In this document: positions 41,285 to 50,448 of the stretch, one piece after another | How the letters are laid out: each line of letters opens with the position of its first letter | Position numbering within the stretch: position 1 is the first letter of the stretch | NCBI GenBank assembly: GCA_020831805.1 | Contig: JAFIFX010000017.1 | Location: 1 to 58,654, forward strand | Length of the DNA: 58,654 nt | Reading direction: 5' to 3' | Source: Planctomycetota bacterium | Lineage (GTDB): Bacteria; Planctomycetota; Phycisphaerae; Phycisphaerales; UBA1924 | Made by a program: the position numbers and the translations under genes | Notes under the pieces: generated by a model | What the model saw: the letters and a program-made list of their open reading frames with translations, nothing else | What the model was told of the DNA's origin: nothing | Database searches by the model: none

Positions 41285-41812
41285 ATGCAACCACCACTCT
41301 GGCAGAAAGCCGCGGCCTTCGCCGCCCGCGCCCACCACGCCCAGCTCCGCAAGGACGGCAAGACCCCCTATGTCGCCCATGTCTTCCGCGTCGCCCTGAC
41401 CGTCCGCGATGTCTTCGCCTGCGAGGACCAGACCGCCCTCTGCACCGCCCTGCTCCACGACACCATCGAGGACACCGCCACCGACTACGACGACATCGAG
41501 CGCCGCTTCGGCCACGACATCGCCGTCTGCGTCGCCGCCATGACCAAAAATATGCTCCTGCCCGAGGACGCCCGCGAGCCGGAGTACGACGCCCGCCTCG
41601 CCGCCGCACCCTGGCAGGCCCGCCTCGTCAAGCTCGCCGATGTCTACGACAACGGCCACGACATGACCAAAACCATGCGCGCCGCCCGCCACATCGGACG
41701 CTGCGAACGCGCCCTCGCCCTGACCGAGCACGACGACGCCCACCCCGGCTTCGCCCTCGCCCGCCAGGCCGTCGCCGAACTGCTCGCCCACCTGCGCGAG
41801 CGGGCCGACTGA
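41285..41812 (+). CDS. HD-domain phosphohydrolase (SpoT/MESH1-like)
   Basis: A 175-residue metal-dependent HD hydrolase. It shows the SpoT-type order: AAAFAARAHHAQLRKDGKTPYVAHVFRVA, then the HD pair in ALLHDTIEDT, then VKLADVYDNG. Proteins of this size and motif set resemble small alarmone hydrolases (SAH/MESH1) that degrade (p)ppGpp. No synthetase domain is present. The substrate is inferred, not shown. Confidence 0.85.
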   Translation: MQPPLWQKAAAFAARAHHAQLRKDGKTPYVAHVFRVALTVRDVFACEDQTALCTALLHDTIEDTATDYDDIERRFGHDIAVCVAAMTKNMLLPEDAREPEYDARLAAAPWQARLVKLADVYDNGHDMTKTMRAARHIGRCERALALTEHDDAHPGFALARQAVAELLAHLRERAD

Positions 41813-41837
41813 TCCTGTTCCCGTTTTCCGGGCGGCA

Positions 41838-42872
41838 TCAGGGCCGCAGCGCGTCCATCGATCGGGTGATCTCGGTCAGCTCCCGGTCCAGCCCCCGCAT
41901 CCGCTCGCGGACACCTTCCAGCCGCGCCCGCAGGGCCGCCGCGTCCTCGCCCTCGGCCTCCGCCGCCCGCATCCGCTCGTTCAGCGACCGCTCGAACTCG
42001 ACCAGCACCGACCGCTTGCGCACCCCGGCGGTGAGCGCCAAGCCCATGTCCGCGCGGCGTTGATCGTTCACACCCCGTTCGGCCTCGGCCCGGGTCGTCC
42101 AGCCGCCCCGCCGGCGCCCCGCCAACTCCCGGTCCAGCCCGCGCCGCCCCTCCGCCAACCCGGGCCCGCGCCGCTCCCCGCCCTGCGGCTCGGCCCCGTC
42201 CCGCCCCTCGGGAAACGCCGCCCGGACCCACGCGTCCGCGCCGAGTTCCGATCCGATCGCGTCCGGCTCCGGCCAGCGGATCCCCGACCGCTCGAACCGC
42301 AGCCGCATGGCCCGGACCAGCGTCGCCTCGTCCAGCGCCGCCGCGCCGTCCAGATCGGTGTACGCCCCCAGCGGGAGTTCCAGATCCAGCACCATCCGCT
42401 CCCGACGCACCAGCACGGGCAGCGACTCGCCGGGACGCCGGCTGAGAATCTCCGCCCGCAGGTGGTCCTGCCCGCCGATCATCTCATCGTTCACGGCCAG
42501 GATCATGTCACCCGCCCGCAGCACCGCCGCGGCCGGGAACCCCGGCACCACCCCCTGGATCGACACCGCCCCCTCCCCCGCGGGGCCGAAGCTCACTCCC
42601 AGACCGCCCAGCGTCTCGAACCGGAACCGGACCGCCGCGATCCGCATCAGCCGCAGCCGCTGCTCCTCGCTCAGATCCTCCCGGCGCAGCGCCGCCTCGA
42701 TGGCCTCGTGCGGCACCGCATCGGGGCTGGTCAGCGCGTCCGTGGCCGCCTGCCGCGCCGACCAGTCCTCGTCGTCGAGCCGATCAACCAGCCCGGCCGG
42801 ATCATCCCCCGCCAACCCGGCCGCCAACCCGGCCGCCAGCCCGGCCGCCGCAATAAGGCCCAAGAAGGTCAT
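41838..42872 (-). CDS. secreted PDZ-domain protein
   Basis: A 344-residue protein with a signal-like N-terminus rich in Ala/Leu/Gly, a helical segment (about 25-78), a PDZ domain (about 88-170; LGVSFGPAGEGAVSIQGVVPGFPAAAVLRAGDMILAVNDEMIGG), and an Arg/Glu-rich, probably coiled-coil C-terminal half (about 215-344). It has no protease domain. It may be a scaffold in the envelope. TACAAT lies 5 nt before the ATG. Confidence 0.8.
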   Translation of the reverse strand: MTFLGLIAAAGLAAGLAAGLAGDDPAGLVDRLDDEDWSARQAATDALTSPDAVPHEAIEAALRREDLSEEQRLRLMRIAAVRFRFETLGGLGVSFGPAGEGAVSIQGVVPGFPAAAVLRAGDMILAVNDEMIGGQDHLRAEILSRRPGESLPVLVRRERMVLDLELPLGAYTDLDGAAALDEATLVRAMRLRFERSGIRWPEPDAIGSELGADAWVRAAFPEGRDGAEPQGGERRGPGLAEGRRGLDRELAGRRRGGWTTRAEAERGVNDQRRADMGLALTAGVRKRSVLVEFERSLNERMRAAEAEGEDAAALRARLEGVRERMRGLDRELTEITRSMDALRP

Positions 42873-42877
42873 GGCGC

Positions 42878-42883
42878 ATTGTA
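42878..42883 (-). promoter_or_regulatory. candidate leaderless -10 element (TACAAT)
   Basis: On the minus strand TACAAT ends 5 nt before the ATG at 42872. No ribosome site is seen. Confidence 0.45.
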
Positions 42884-42914
42884 AGCCCGGGTCGAGTCCG
42901 GCCGGTTTGGAGGT

Positions 42915-43943
42915 CTACACATTCAGCATCCCGGCGATCTCGTCCGCCCGGTCCTCGACCCACTGGGCCTTGCGGAGCACCATCCACACCACCCGCGGAT
43001 CGGGCGTGGCGGCGCCGAGGACCTCTTCCATCAGCACGCCGGGCAGCAGGCCGACGACGGCTTGCGGCCTGGGCGTGCCGTCCGGGCGGGCTCGGCGGTA
43101 GCCGCGCCAGTGGGCGGCGAGGCGGTCCAGGTCGGCCTCGGCGGGCCATTTCTCCGGCGGCTCGCCCGGCGCGCCGCGCCGCAGCGAGAACTGCACCAGC
43201 CCCTGCGCCACCTCCCGCGCCCGCGAGCCCGACCGCGCGTTGTCGAAGTCGCACACCGCCACCGGCTCGTCGCCGCGGAACACCAGGTTCCCGGGGTGCC
43301 AGTCGCCGTGGACCAGCGCCCGCTCGCCGGATGCGTGGGCGGCGGCCCGTTCGAGCACGCCGCGGACCGACGCGCGGATCTCGGCGTCCACCGCCCCGGC
43401 GCGGTCCGCGCGGGCGGGGTCGATCACCGTGGCCTCGACGGGCACGGTCCATCTCGTCGAAGCCTCGCCCGTCAGCGCGTCCATGGCCTTGTGCAGCTCC
43501 GCGAGCAGCGCGCCGGCCAGCCCGGCGCTGGCCGGCGTCCTGGGGTCCGGCGAGCCCTCGATGTACACGAACAGCTCGTAGATCCGGTCGTCGATCTGGA
43601 CCATCGAGTTGTTGTCCCCCCGCGTGCCCACCAGCGGCGGGACGCACACCCCGCGCTGCTGGCATCCCAGCAGCACCTCGTGCGCGAACGCGACCATCTC
43701 CGGCGCATCCACACCCCGCGCCCGGCGTTTGAGCAGCAGTTGCCCGCGGGCGCAGTCCACGACCGCCTTCGGGCTGGCGGGCGTGCCCAGCGGCACCTCA
43801 CGCACCGATCGAACCTCGCCGAGTTCGTACTTGCTGAGCACCTCGTCCAGTTCGCGCCGCGAGAACCGCTCCCGCCCATCCGACGCCGGGCCGGGGGATC
43901 GCGCGGCGGTGGGGGAGGAGGGCGTGGGTCTGACGGTCAACAC
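42915..43943 (-). CDS. aminoglycoside phosphotransferase (APH)-family kinase
   Basis: A 342-residue kinase-like protein of the APH/choline-kinase group. The catalytic loop is LVHGDWHPGNLVF (about residues 224-236), followed by the metal-binding VCDFDNAR. The N-terminal lobe has LLLKRRARG with the likely ATP-binding Lys. The natural substrate is unknown; a homoserine or sugar kinase role fits as well as antibiotic resistance. The start is GTG 43943 with GGGAGG 3 nt upstream. It lies 13 nt after the YicC gene, so it is probably in the same operon. Confidence 0.85.
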   Translation of the reverse strand: MLTVRPTPSSPTAARSPGPASDGRERFSRRELDEVLSKYELGEVRSVREVPLGTPASPKAVVDCARGQLLLKRRARGVDAPEMVAFAHEVLLGCQQRGVCVPPLVGTRGDNNSMVQIDDRIYELFVYIEGSPDPRTPASAGLAGALLAELHKAMDALTGEASTRWTVPVEATVIDPARADRAGAVDAEIRASVRGVLERAAAHASGERALVHGDWHPGNLVFRGDEPVAVCDFDNARSGSRAREVAQGLVQFSLRRGAPGEPPEKWPAEADLDRLAAHWRGYRRARPDGTPRPQAVVGLLPGVLMEEVLGAATPDPRVVWMVLRKAQWVEDRADEIAGMLNV

Positions 43944-43956
43944 AAACCTCCCGCGC

Positions 43957-44841
43957 TCATTCGGCGTTCTGCACCTGCTCCTTGATGCGGTCGATCGCCC
44001 CCTTTATCTCGACGATCAGGCGGCTCATCTCCGCGTCCGGGCTCTTGCTGGCGATGGTGTTCGCCTCGCGCAGCAGCTCCTGGCTGAGGAAGTCCATCGT
44101 GCGGCCCAGCGGGCGCTCCTCGTCGCTCTCGAGCATGTCCCGGAAATGCTTGAGGTGCTCGCCCAGCCGGGCCAGCTCCTCAGCGATGTCCGTCTTCTCG
44201 GCGTACACCGCGATCTCGCGGACCAGCACGCCGGGGTCGGTCATCACATCCGCGTCGACCAGCAGCCCTTCCATCCGGGCCTTGAGCCGGCGCTCGTACT
44301 CGACGATCACCCGCGGGGCGATCTCGGTCAGCCGCGCCAGACGCTCTCCGATGAAGTCCAGGTGCCCGAGCAGATCGTCCTTCAGGGCCACGCCCTCGCG
44401 CGTCCGCATCTGCACCATGTGCATCAGCGCCAGCTCGACCAGCGGCCGGATCGCCTTGCGGGCCTTCTGCAGCCGCTGCTCCTCGTCGCCCGGCGGCTGG
44501 AGCACCCCCGGCAGCGACACCAGATCGGCCAGGTTCAGGCTCGACACCTCCACGCCCACGGCGCCCGCGATCTGCTCGGCGTACTTCCTCAACGCGGCCG
44601 TGTTGACCGTGTGCGCCGCCGCCTCGCCCGATTCCGAGCAGGTCACCGTCAGCGTCACCGACCCGCGCGACACCGTCGCCCGGATCATCTGCTCGAGTTC
44701 CGGCTCGAGCGACGCCAGCCGTTCCGGAACGCGGATGGTGGTCTTGAGGAACTTGTTGTTCACCGAGCGGATCTCGACGCCGTACGCGACGGGGCCGTCG
44801 TGGCTGCTCGCGTCGCCAAACCCGGTCATGCTTCGGATCAC
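43957..44841 (-). CDS. YicC-family endoribonuclease
   Basis: A 294-residue protein with the YicC start VIRSMTGFG, the VEIRSVNNKFLKTTIRVPERL block, and the C-terminal DUF1732 (DFLSQELLREANTIASKSPDAEMSRLIVEIK). YicC proteins are Mg-dependent RNA endonucleases that affect sRNA stability. GTG 44841 is preferred over ATG 44829 because GGAGAG lies close upstream and the family usually starts with M-I-R-S-M-T-G-F. In many bacteria a guanylate kinase gene follows yicC; here an APH kinase takes that place. Confidence 0.9.
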   Translation of the reverse strand: MIRSMTGFGDASSHDGPVAYGVEIRSVNNKFLKTTIRVPERLASLEPELEQMIRATVSRGSVTLTVTCSESGEAAAHTVNTAALRKYAEQIAGAVGVEVSSLNLADLVSLPGVLQPPGDEEQRLQKARKAIRPLVELALMHMVQMRTREGVALKDDLLGHLDFIGERLARLTEIAPRVIVEYERRLKARMEGLLVDADVMTDPGVLVREIAVYAEKTDIAEELARLGEHLKHFRDMLESDEERPLGRTMDFLSQELLREANTIASKSPDAEMSRLIVEIKGAIDRIKEQVQNAE

Positions 44842-44920
44842 GCCGCTCTCCAGGGTTCGCACCGGTGACAGTGGGGGATGATGATGGGTTGCTGGGTATG
44901 TTGCCGGGTCCGCGGCCGGG

Positions 44921-45394
44921 TCAGGCCGGCATCTCCGCCGTCGCGGGGTCGATGTCCGGCGCATCGTCGTCGTCATCGCCGGCGTCGTCTCCCGGCCACT
45001 CGTCGGGCAGTTCTCCGTCCCCCGGCTGCTCGGTCCGTGGCGGCGCGGGAAGGTCGATCGGCCGCTCCGGGGCCGGTTGCTGCTCGGGATCGATGATCGT
45101 CGCGGCACGCTCCGCGCCGCTGCGGTCCGGCCGGGCGGCGAAGTTCAGCCCAATCGCGGTGAGCAGGAAGATGAAGAAGATGCTGACGGTCGCCCAGGTC
45201 AGCACATCGCCGGTCTTGGTGCCGAACGCGGTCTGCCCCGCGCTGGCGGTGCCCCCGCCCGCGCCGAACGCGCCGCCGAGCCCGCCGCCCTGCGGCCGCT
45301 GGATCAGCACGATCAGGATCATCGCCACGCAGACGAGCAGGAAGAAGACCACCAGCAGGTTGGTCACCAACGGGTTGAGCGCCAAGGTCAGCAC
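44921..45394 (-). CDS. secG: preprotein translocase subunit SecG with acidic tail
   Basis: A 157-residue protein. The first 90 residues are SecG: two hydrophobic segments around the conserved IVLIQRPQGGGLGGAFG and FGTKTGDVLTWATV. SecG assists SecYE in protein export. The C-terminal 65 residues form a proline- and Asp-rich tail (DDAGDDDDDAPDID). The start is GTG 45394 with GAGGAG upstream. It follows tpiA after 60 nt, a common gene pair in bacteria. Confidence 0.92.
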   Translation of the reverse strand: MLTLALNPLVTNLLVVFFLLVCVAMILIVLIQRPQGGGLGGAFGAGGGTASAGQTAFGTKTGDVLTWATVSIFFIFLLTAIGLNFAARPDRSGAERAATIIDPEQQPAPERPIDLPAPPRTEQPGDGELPDEWPGDDAGDDDDDAPDIDPATAEMPA

Positions 45395-45454
45395 GGAAAA
45401 GACTCCTCGTCCGCCGGGACGGGCCCGCGGGAAGCCCGGGGCCGGGTGAGGATC

Positions 45455-46228
45455 CTAGGCGCGAGCCGCCGAGGCCCCGGCCCGAACGATCGCCCCGAAA
45501 TCCGCCGCCTTGAGGCTCGCCCCGCCGATCAGCCCCCCGTCGATATCCGGCTGGGCCATCAGGGCTTCGGCGTTGTCGGGCTTCATGGACCCGCCGTAGA
45601 TGATCCGCACCGAGCCGGCGGCCCGGTCCCCGTAGAGTTGGGAAATCACGCCCCGGATCTTCACATGGGCGTCCTGGGCGTCTTCCGGCGTGGCCGTCCG
45701 CCCGGTCCCGATGGCCCAGACCGGCTCATACGCGATGACCACCCGGGCCAGGTCAAGCTCGGACACCCCGGCCAGGCCCAGCCGGGTCTGGCGGTCGTTC
45801 ACCTCATCGGTCCGGCCGGCCTCCCGCTGCTCCAGTGTTTCCCCCACACAGAGCACACTGATCAGGCCCCCGGCCAGCGTGGCGAGGACCTTCTTGTTGA
45901 TCGTCCGGTCGTCCTCACCGATCACATGGCGTCGCTCGGAGTGCCCGGCCAGCACGGCCCGGACGCCGCAGTCGCCCAGCATCGCCACCGAGACTTCACC
46001 GGTGAATGCCCCGTCGGGCTGGTGATAGACATCCTGGGCCCCCAGGATCACCCCGGCCCCGGCCAATGCCTCGCCGACCGGCAGCAGGTACGGGAACGGC
46101 GGGAACACCGCGACCTCGGCCGAGGCGTCGCGGGCGATCTCGGCCACGCCCCGGGCCAGGGCCTCGGCGCCGGCCCGGTCGGTGTTCATCTTCCAGTTCC
46201 CGCCCACGAACGGTCTGCGATCGGTCAT
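45455..46228 (-). CDS. tpiA: triosephosphate isomerase
   Basis: A 257-residue glycolytic enzyme that interconverts dihydroxyacetone phosphate and glyceraldehyde-3-phosphate. The active-site residues are Lys in GNWKMN, His in GHSERR and Glu in VIAYEPVWAIGTG. The phosphate-binding end IIYGGSMKPDNA and GGLIGGASL is intact. GGAGGAG precedes the ATG. It is probably co-transcribed with secG. Confidence 0.97.
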   Translation of the reverse strand: MTDRRPFVGGNWKMNTDRAGAEALARGVAEIARDASAEVAVFPPFPYLLPVGEALAGAGVILGAQDVYHQPDGAFTGEVSVAMLGDCGVRAVLAGHSERRHVIGEDDRTINKKVLATLAGGLISVLCVGETLEQREAGRTDEVNDRQTRLGLAGVSELDLARVVIAYEPVWAIGTGRTATPEDAQDAHVKIRGVISQLYGDRAAGSVRIIYGGSMKPDNAEALMAQPDIDGGLIGGASLKAADFGAIVRAGASAARA

Positions 46229-46280
46229 CGGTCCGGCTCCTCCGGCGCGCCCGCGCCGATGGCACAGGGTAGCGCCCCGG

Positions 46281-47462
46281 TCAGGATCCCACGCCCAACG
46301 CCGCCCGGATCTCGGCGGCGATCCACGCCAGTTCCTCGTCCGGGCGTTCGCGGAACAGCCCGACCTTCTTGCCGGTCCGGGGGTGGATCTGCAACTCGAG
46401 CACCGGGCGGTTGTTGACTTCCATACCGCTGGGGCCGGCGGCGACCCGGGCGATCTCGTCCCGGTGCCAGGACTGCGTCTTCGGCTCGCCGATCGACTGG
46501 CGCGTGATCACCAGATCCTCGCCGGCCACATCGATCACCGCGCGGCGACGCCCCATCCGCAGCGCGATGAAGAACATGACGACCCCGACGCTCATGAACA
46601 TCAGCGAAAAACCCACGAAGGGCAGCGCGTCCACGAAACCGTTCGCCGGGACCGAGGACGCCGCGAACACCAGGAAGACCGAGCAGAACACCATCCAGAT
46701 AAACGAGAACAGGCCCATCCCCTTGCTGCCCTTGAAAAAACCCCGCGCGGGCAGCGAGATGGTCAACCCCTCGGCGTGGCGTTCCACCACGCCCGTGCTG
46801 GACGCGGGCTGCACGGGCACACCCTCGTCGCACAGGATCGCCCCGTCCGCCTCGCGCGTGCTCACGCCGATCTCCACGCCTGCCGACATGCCGGCCCGTG
46901 CGCGGATCTCCTCGCACAAGGCCCCGACCATCTCCCTCGGATAGCCGAGCACCAGCATTGTGCCCTTGCTTGTGGTGTTCGTCGCGCCGGCCCGCTCTTT
47001 CCGCTCGGCCGTCAGCCCCGCGACATCGGCCCAGGGACCGGTGGTCACCGGCTTGTCATTGATCTTGACCCCGCCCGTGTCGACGACCAGCCGTTCGATG
47101 TCGTCGAATGCGATCCGGCGCCGGAATCGGATCGGCCCGAACCGGTCGATTCCGACGACCCCGGTGTCGGTGATCAGCACCTCGCCGTGCCCCCAGCCGA
47201 TCAGCAGGGCCACACCGGTGAGGAACACCACCGGGAACACCCCGAACAGCAGGATCACCAACGCGAACGGATCGAACCCCCCGCCGGTCAGCGATGGCCA
47301 CCACATCGACGCGGTGGCCGAGATATAGATGCCCTCGAACACCACCCCCATCAGGATCAGGCCCGCCGCGATGCCCTTGAGCCACGGCAGTTCCCGGGGC
47401 GGGAGGACATACCGCGTGCCCCGCGTGTCGGGCACGACAACCCATGTATCCCGTGCGATCAT
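46281..47462 (-). CDS. membrane protein, PH/DUF3592-like, function unknown
   Basis: A 393-residue protein with membrane segments at about residues 30-50, 65-90, 245-265 and 275-300. Strand-rich soluble parts lie between and after them, with repeated patterns such as GEVLITDTGVVGIDRFGPIRFRRR and AGEDLVITRQSIG resembling PH-like domains. The C-terminus ends in ELAWIAAEIRAALG. I cannot assign a function. TAGCAT lies 6 nt before the ATG. Its 3' end is 52 nt before the tpiA start. Confidence 0.78.
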   Translation of the reverse strand: MIARDTWVVVPDTRGTRYVLPPRELPWLKGIAAGLILMGVVFEGIYISATASMWWPSLTGGGFDPFALVILLFGVFPVVFLTGVALLIGWGHGEVLITDTGVVGIDRFGPIRFRRRIAFDDIERLVVDTGGVKINDKPVTTGPWADVAGLTAERKERAGATNTTSKGTMLVLGYPREMVGALCEEIRARAGMSAGVEIGVSTREADGAILCDEGVPVQPASSTGVVERHAEGLTISLPARGFFKGSKGMGLFSFIWMVFCSVFLVFAASSVPANGFVDALPFVGFSLMFMSVGVVMFFIALRMGRRRAVIDVAGEDLVITRQSIGEPKTQSWHRDEIARVAAGPSGMEVNNRPVLELQIHPRTGKKVGLFRERPDEELAWIAAEIRAALGVGS

Positions 47463-47468
47463 GCGGCC

Positions 47469-47474
47469 ATGCTA
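47469..47474 (-). promoter_or_regulatory. candidate leaderless -10 element (TAGCAT)
   Basis: On the minus strand TAGCAT ends 6 nt before the ATG at 47462. It lies just downstream of the pckA terminator, so it would start an independent transcript. Confidence 0.45.
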
Positions 47475-47476
47475 CC

Positions 47477-47515
47477 AGAAAAATGAGAAACGCCCGGGGG
47501 TCAGCCCCCGGGCGT
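47477..47515 (-). terminator. intrinsic terminator of pckA
   Basis: On the minus strand an 11-bp perfect stem (47505-47515 with 47490-47500, loop of 4) built on CGCCCGGGGG is followed by a T-rich run (TTTCTCATTTTTCT). It lies 24 nt after the pckA stop codon. Confidence 0.85.
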
Positions 47516-47539
47516 GGGTGGTCGGGAACGCGGGCCCGC

Positions 47540-49135
47540 TCAGCCCCTGGGCCCGGCGGCGCGGACGGCGTCGGGCATGGTGAACTTGGTGTCGTTCTCG
47601 CGGAAGAGCCTGGCCAGCTTGGCCGCCATGGCGTCGTAGGCGGCCTTGTCCTTCCAGGTGTTGCGCGGGTCGAGGACCTCGTCGGGCACCTCGGGGATGC
47701 TCACGGGCATGTGAAGGCCGAGGGTGGGGTGCTCGCGGGTCTCGACGCCGTCGAGCCAGCCGTTGAGGATCGCCGCGACCATCGCCCGCGTGTACTTGAG
47801 GCTGAAGCGGTTGCCGACGCCGTAGGGCCCGCCCGTCCAGCCGGTGTTGAGCAGCCAGACCTTGGCGCCGTGGGCGCGGATGCGCTCGCTGAGCATGCTG
47901 GCGTACTCGCTGGGCCGGCGCGGCATGAACGGACCGCCGAAGCACGGTGAGAAGTTCGGCACCGGCTCGGTCACGCCGGCCTCCGTGCCCGCCAACTTGC
48001 TGGTGTACCCGTTGATGAAGTAGTACATCGCCTGCTCGGGCGTGAGCTTGCTGATCGGCGGCATCACGCCGAACGCGTCGGCGGTCAGGAACACCACATG
48101 CTTGGGGTGCCCGGCGACGCTGGGGATCTTCGCATCAGGGATGAAGTCCACCGGGTAGGTCACGCGGGTGTTCTCGGTGACCGAGACATTCTCGTAGTCC
48201 GGCACGCGGCTGTCCGGGTCGACGATGGTGTTCTCCAGCACCGAGCCGAACTTGATCGCGTCGAAGATCTGCGGCTCCTTCTCACGGGTCAGCCCGACGA
48301 CCTTCGCGTAGCAGCCGCCCTCGAAGTTGAACACCCCGTGCGGGCCCCAGCCGTGCTCGTCGTCGCCGATCAGGGCGCGGTCCGGGTCGGCGGAAAGCGT
48401 GGTCTTGCCCGTGCCGGAGAGCCCGAAGAACAGGGCCACGCTGGACGGGTCGGCCTTGGAGATGTTGCACGAGCAGTGCATCGGGAACACGCCGTGCTCG
48501 GGCATGTCGAAGTTCATGGCGTAGAAGATGCTCTTCTTCATCTCGCCGGCGTACTCGGTGCCCAGGATGACAACGGTCCGCTTCTCGAGCGACTGGGCGA
48601 TGTAGATCGGGCTGGACACGCCCAGCTCGGCCTGCTCCTCGGCGGTCAGCTTGTGCGTCCCCGCGTTGATCACGGTCCAGTCGTGCGTCCACGAGCCGTC
48701 GCCCGCGTCGCTGGCCGAGCCGGGCTTGATGAACAGCGTCTCGGCGAACAGCGCGTGCCAAGCCAGGTGCGTCACGACGCGCACGCCCAGGCGGTGCTTG
48801 ATGTCCGCGCCCGCGAAGCCTTCGAACACGAAGACCTCGTCCTGCTTGTTGAGGTGCTCGGTCGCGATGCGCAGCGTGGTGTCGAACTGCTCGGGCGAGA
48901 TCGGCTGGTTGACCTTGCCCCAGTCGATCTTGCCGTGGACGGCCGGCGTGTCCTCGAGATACTTGTCCTTGGGGCTGCGTCCGGTGCGGTCGCCGGTGAA
49001 GACCGCCACCGCGCCGTTGCTCGCCAGACTGCCCTCACCCCGGGCCAGCACACGCTCGACCAGTTCGGCGGTCGACCGGTTGCGGTGCGCACGATCCGAG
49101 GCCAGGTTCAAACCTTCCACACTCAACGCTCCCAT
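47540..49135 (-). CDS. pckA: phosphoenolpyruvate carboxykinase (ATP)
   Basis: A 531-residue enzyme that turns oxaloacetate and ATP into phosphoenolpyruvate and CO2 for gluconeogenesis. Motifs are the PEPCK P-loop GLSGTGKTTLS (kinase-1a), the metal site DDEHGWG, HCSCNISK and FEGGCYAK, all of the ATP-dependent class. ATG 49135 has GAGGAG upstream; the longer reading to 49297 is Arg/Gly-rich and not PckA-like. A strong terminator ends the gene. Confidence 0.96.
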   Translation of the reverse strand: MGALSVEGLNLASDRAHRNRSTAELVERVLARGEGSLASNGAVAVFTGDRTGRSPKDKYLEDTPAVHGKIDWGKVNQPISPEQFDTTLRIATEHLNKQDEVFVFEGFAGADIKHRLGVRVVTHLAWHALFAETLFIKPGSASDAGDGSWTHDWTVINAGTHKLTAEEQAELGVSSPIYIAQSLEKRTVVILGTEYAGEMKKSIFYAMNFDMPEHGVFPMHCSCNISKADPSSVALFFGLSGTGKTTLSADPDRALIGDDEHGWGPHGVFNFEGGCYAKVVGLTREKEPQIFDAIKFGSVLENTIVDPDSRVPDYENVSVTENTRVTYPVDFIPDAKIPSVAGHPKHVVFLTADAFGVMPPISKLTPEQAMYYFINGYTSKLAGTEAGVTEPVPNFSPCFGGPFMPRRPSEYASMLSERIRAHGAKVWLLNTGWTGGPYGVGNRFSLKYTRAMVAAILNGWLDGVETREHPTLGLHMPVSIPEVPDEVLDPRNTWKDKAAYDAMAAKLARLFRENDTKFTMPDAVRAAGPRG

Positions 49136-49340
49136 CGGCGGCTCCTCAGACCCGCGCGGGATGCGCCCGCCGGGCGGTAAACGACCACGCCGGCCGAGCC
49201 GGGGATCCCTCCGCCCCGGACCGGCCGACGCTGATGTAAGGGGTGATGCTAGCCCTCCCAAACACCGATTCCCGCCCGCAAAGCCCGACAATGCCACGAT
49301 TTCCCCATGCCGGCCGCGCCCCGGGTCCGGCCCGGGGTGC

Positions 49341-49369
49341 TTGGCCGAACGCCATCGCCGGGCTACACT
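49341..49369 (+). promoter_or_regulatory. promoter of the tRNA-His gene
   Basis: TTGGCC (49341-49346) and TACACT (49364-49369) are separated by exactly 17 nt and match the sigma-70 consensus at 4 of 6 positions each. The expected start is near 49376, giving a 5' leader of about 27 nt before the tRNA. Confidence 0.55.
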
Positions 49370-49402
49370 TCTCCCCGCGTCGCGAGCCTGTCGCGTCGCC
49401 TC

Positions 49403-49477
49403 GGTGGCCGTAGCTCAGTTGGTTAGAGCACCTGGTTGTGGTCCAGGGGGTCGCGGGTTCAAATCCCGTCGGTCACC
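49403..49477 (+). tRNA. tRNA-His (GTG)
   Basis: A complete cloverleaf. The acceptor GTGGCCG pairs with CGGTCAC, the D-arm is GCTC...GAGC, the anticodon stem is CCTGG...CCAGG with loop TTGTGGT (anticodon GTG), and the T-arm is GCGGG-TTCAAAT-CCCGT. The extra G at 49403 faces C at 49477, the G-1:C73 pair specific to tRNA-His. CCA is not encoded. Confidence 0.97.
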
Positions 49478-49486
49478 CTCCGAACA

Positions 49487-49513
49487 AACGCCCGGGCCCA
49501 TCGCTCGGGCGTT
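49487..49513 (+). terminator. hairpin after tRNA-His
   Basis: AACGCCCG (49487-49494) pairs with CGGGCGTT (49506-49513). There is no clear T-run after it, so its role as a terminator is only probable. Confidence 0.5.
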
Positions 49514-49565
49514 GTAATGCGCGGAGCACCCGCCCCCCGCCCCCCCCCGCCCTTCGCAAGCACTT

Positions 49566-50411
49566 TCATGACAAGGCCCGCTCCAGCGCGCCCATCGCCT
49601 GCGCCCCGTACCCGCCGCCGAACAACGCCGCGTGCACCGCCAGCGGGAACACCTGGTACGCGTGGATCCGGCGTTCGTGGAAGCCCGGCCGCGCGGGCCG
49701 CAGCGCTTCGTAGCGGTCCCAGAACGCCCCGGACACCCCGCCCATCAGGTCGATGAACGCCAGCTCGAACTCCGGGTCGGCCCACTGGGTGGACGGGTCG
49801 ATCAGGGCCGCGGGCATCCCCTCCCGCCACAGCACATTGCCCGCCCACAGATCCCCGTGGATCAACGACGCCGCCCCGGGATCGCCCAGGATCGCGTCGG
49901 CCCGTCGGGCGAACTCGTCGAGCCGGGCCGCGAACCCCCGCGGCAGAGCCCCGCGCCGCACCGCCAGCCCGCAGACCGGTCGCAGCCGCCGCTCGACAGA
50001 GAACCGCGCCCAGTCCGTGTCGCGCCCGTTGACCAGCCGGATCGGGCCGATCCGCGTGTCCGCATCAAACCCGTACGCGTCCGAGGTCACCGCGTGGAGG
50101 CCGGCGACGATCTCCGCCAGGCGCCGCTCGCCCGCCGGCGTGGAGCCGCCCCCGTTCTCGATGTAGTCCAGCGCGAGCACCCGATCGGACGATGCGACCA
50201 CCTGCGGCACGGGCGCGTGCCCGTCCAGCGCCGCCAGCATCCCGGCCTCAAGATCCAGCCCCGGGTCCGCGCCGCGCTCCACCTTGACGGCCAGGTCCCG
50301 GCCCGAACGGGTCCGCACGCGGTACACCTCCGCCACGCACCCGCCGCGCAGCGGCGACATGGACCCGATCGGTTCGCCCAGCACATCCTCGATCAACGCC
50401 CGCGCGTCCAC
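49566..50411 (-). CDS. fructosamine-3-kinase family protein
   Basis: A 281-residue kinase-like protein. It has the family pattern GGCVAEVYRVRTRSGRDLAVKVE (ATP-binding lobe), SLIHGDLWAGNVLW (catalytic loop) and AALIDPSTQWADPEFELAF. Fructosamine kinases phosphorylate glycated amines so that proteins are deglycated; bacterial members often act on ribulosamines. The start is GTG 50411. It runs in the same direction as the PilZ gene, 37 nt upstream. Confidence 0.88.
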   Translation of the reverse strand: MDARALIEDVLGEPIGSMSPLRGGCVAEVYRVRTRSGRDLAVKVERGADPGLDLEAGMLAALDGHAPVPQVVASSDRVLALDYIENGGGSTPAGERRLAEIVAGLHAVTSDAYGFDADTRIGPIRLVNGRDTDWARFSVERRLRPVCGLAVRRGALPRGFAARLDEFARRADAILGDPGAASLIHGDLWAGNVLWREGMPAALIDPSTQWADPEFELAFIDLMGGVSGAFWDRYEALRPARPGFHERRIHAYQVFPLAVHAALFGGGYGAQAMGALERALS

Positions 50412-50448
50412 GGGCCATTCTTGGCCCGCCCCGGCCGGGCCGGCGTGC

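Noticed and set aside
42915..43943. Antibiotic resistance gene (aminoglycoside phosphotransferase)
   Set aside because: Only the general APH fold is supported. Its place next to yicC/secG/tpiA and native codon use suggest a housekeeping kinase.
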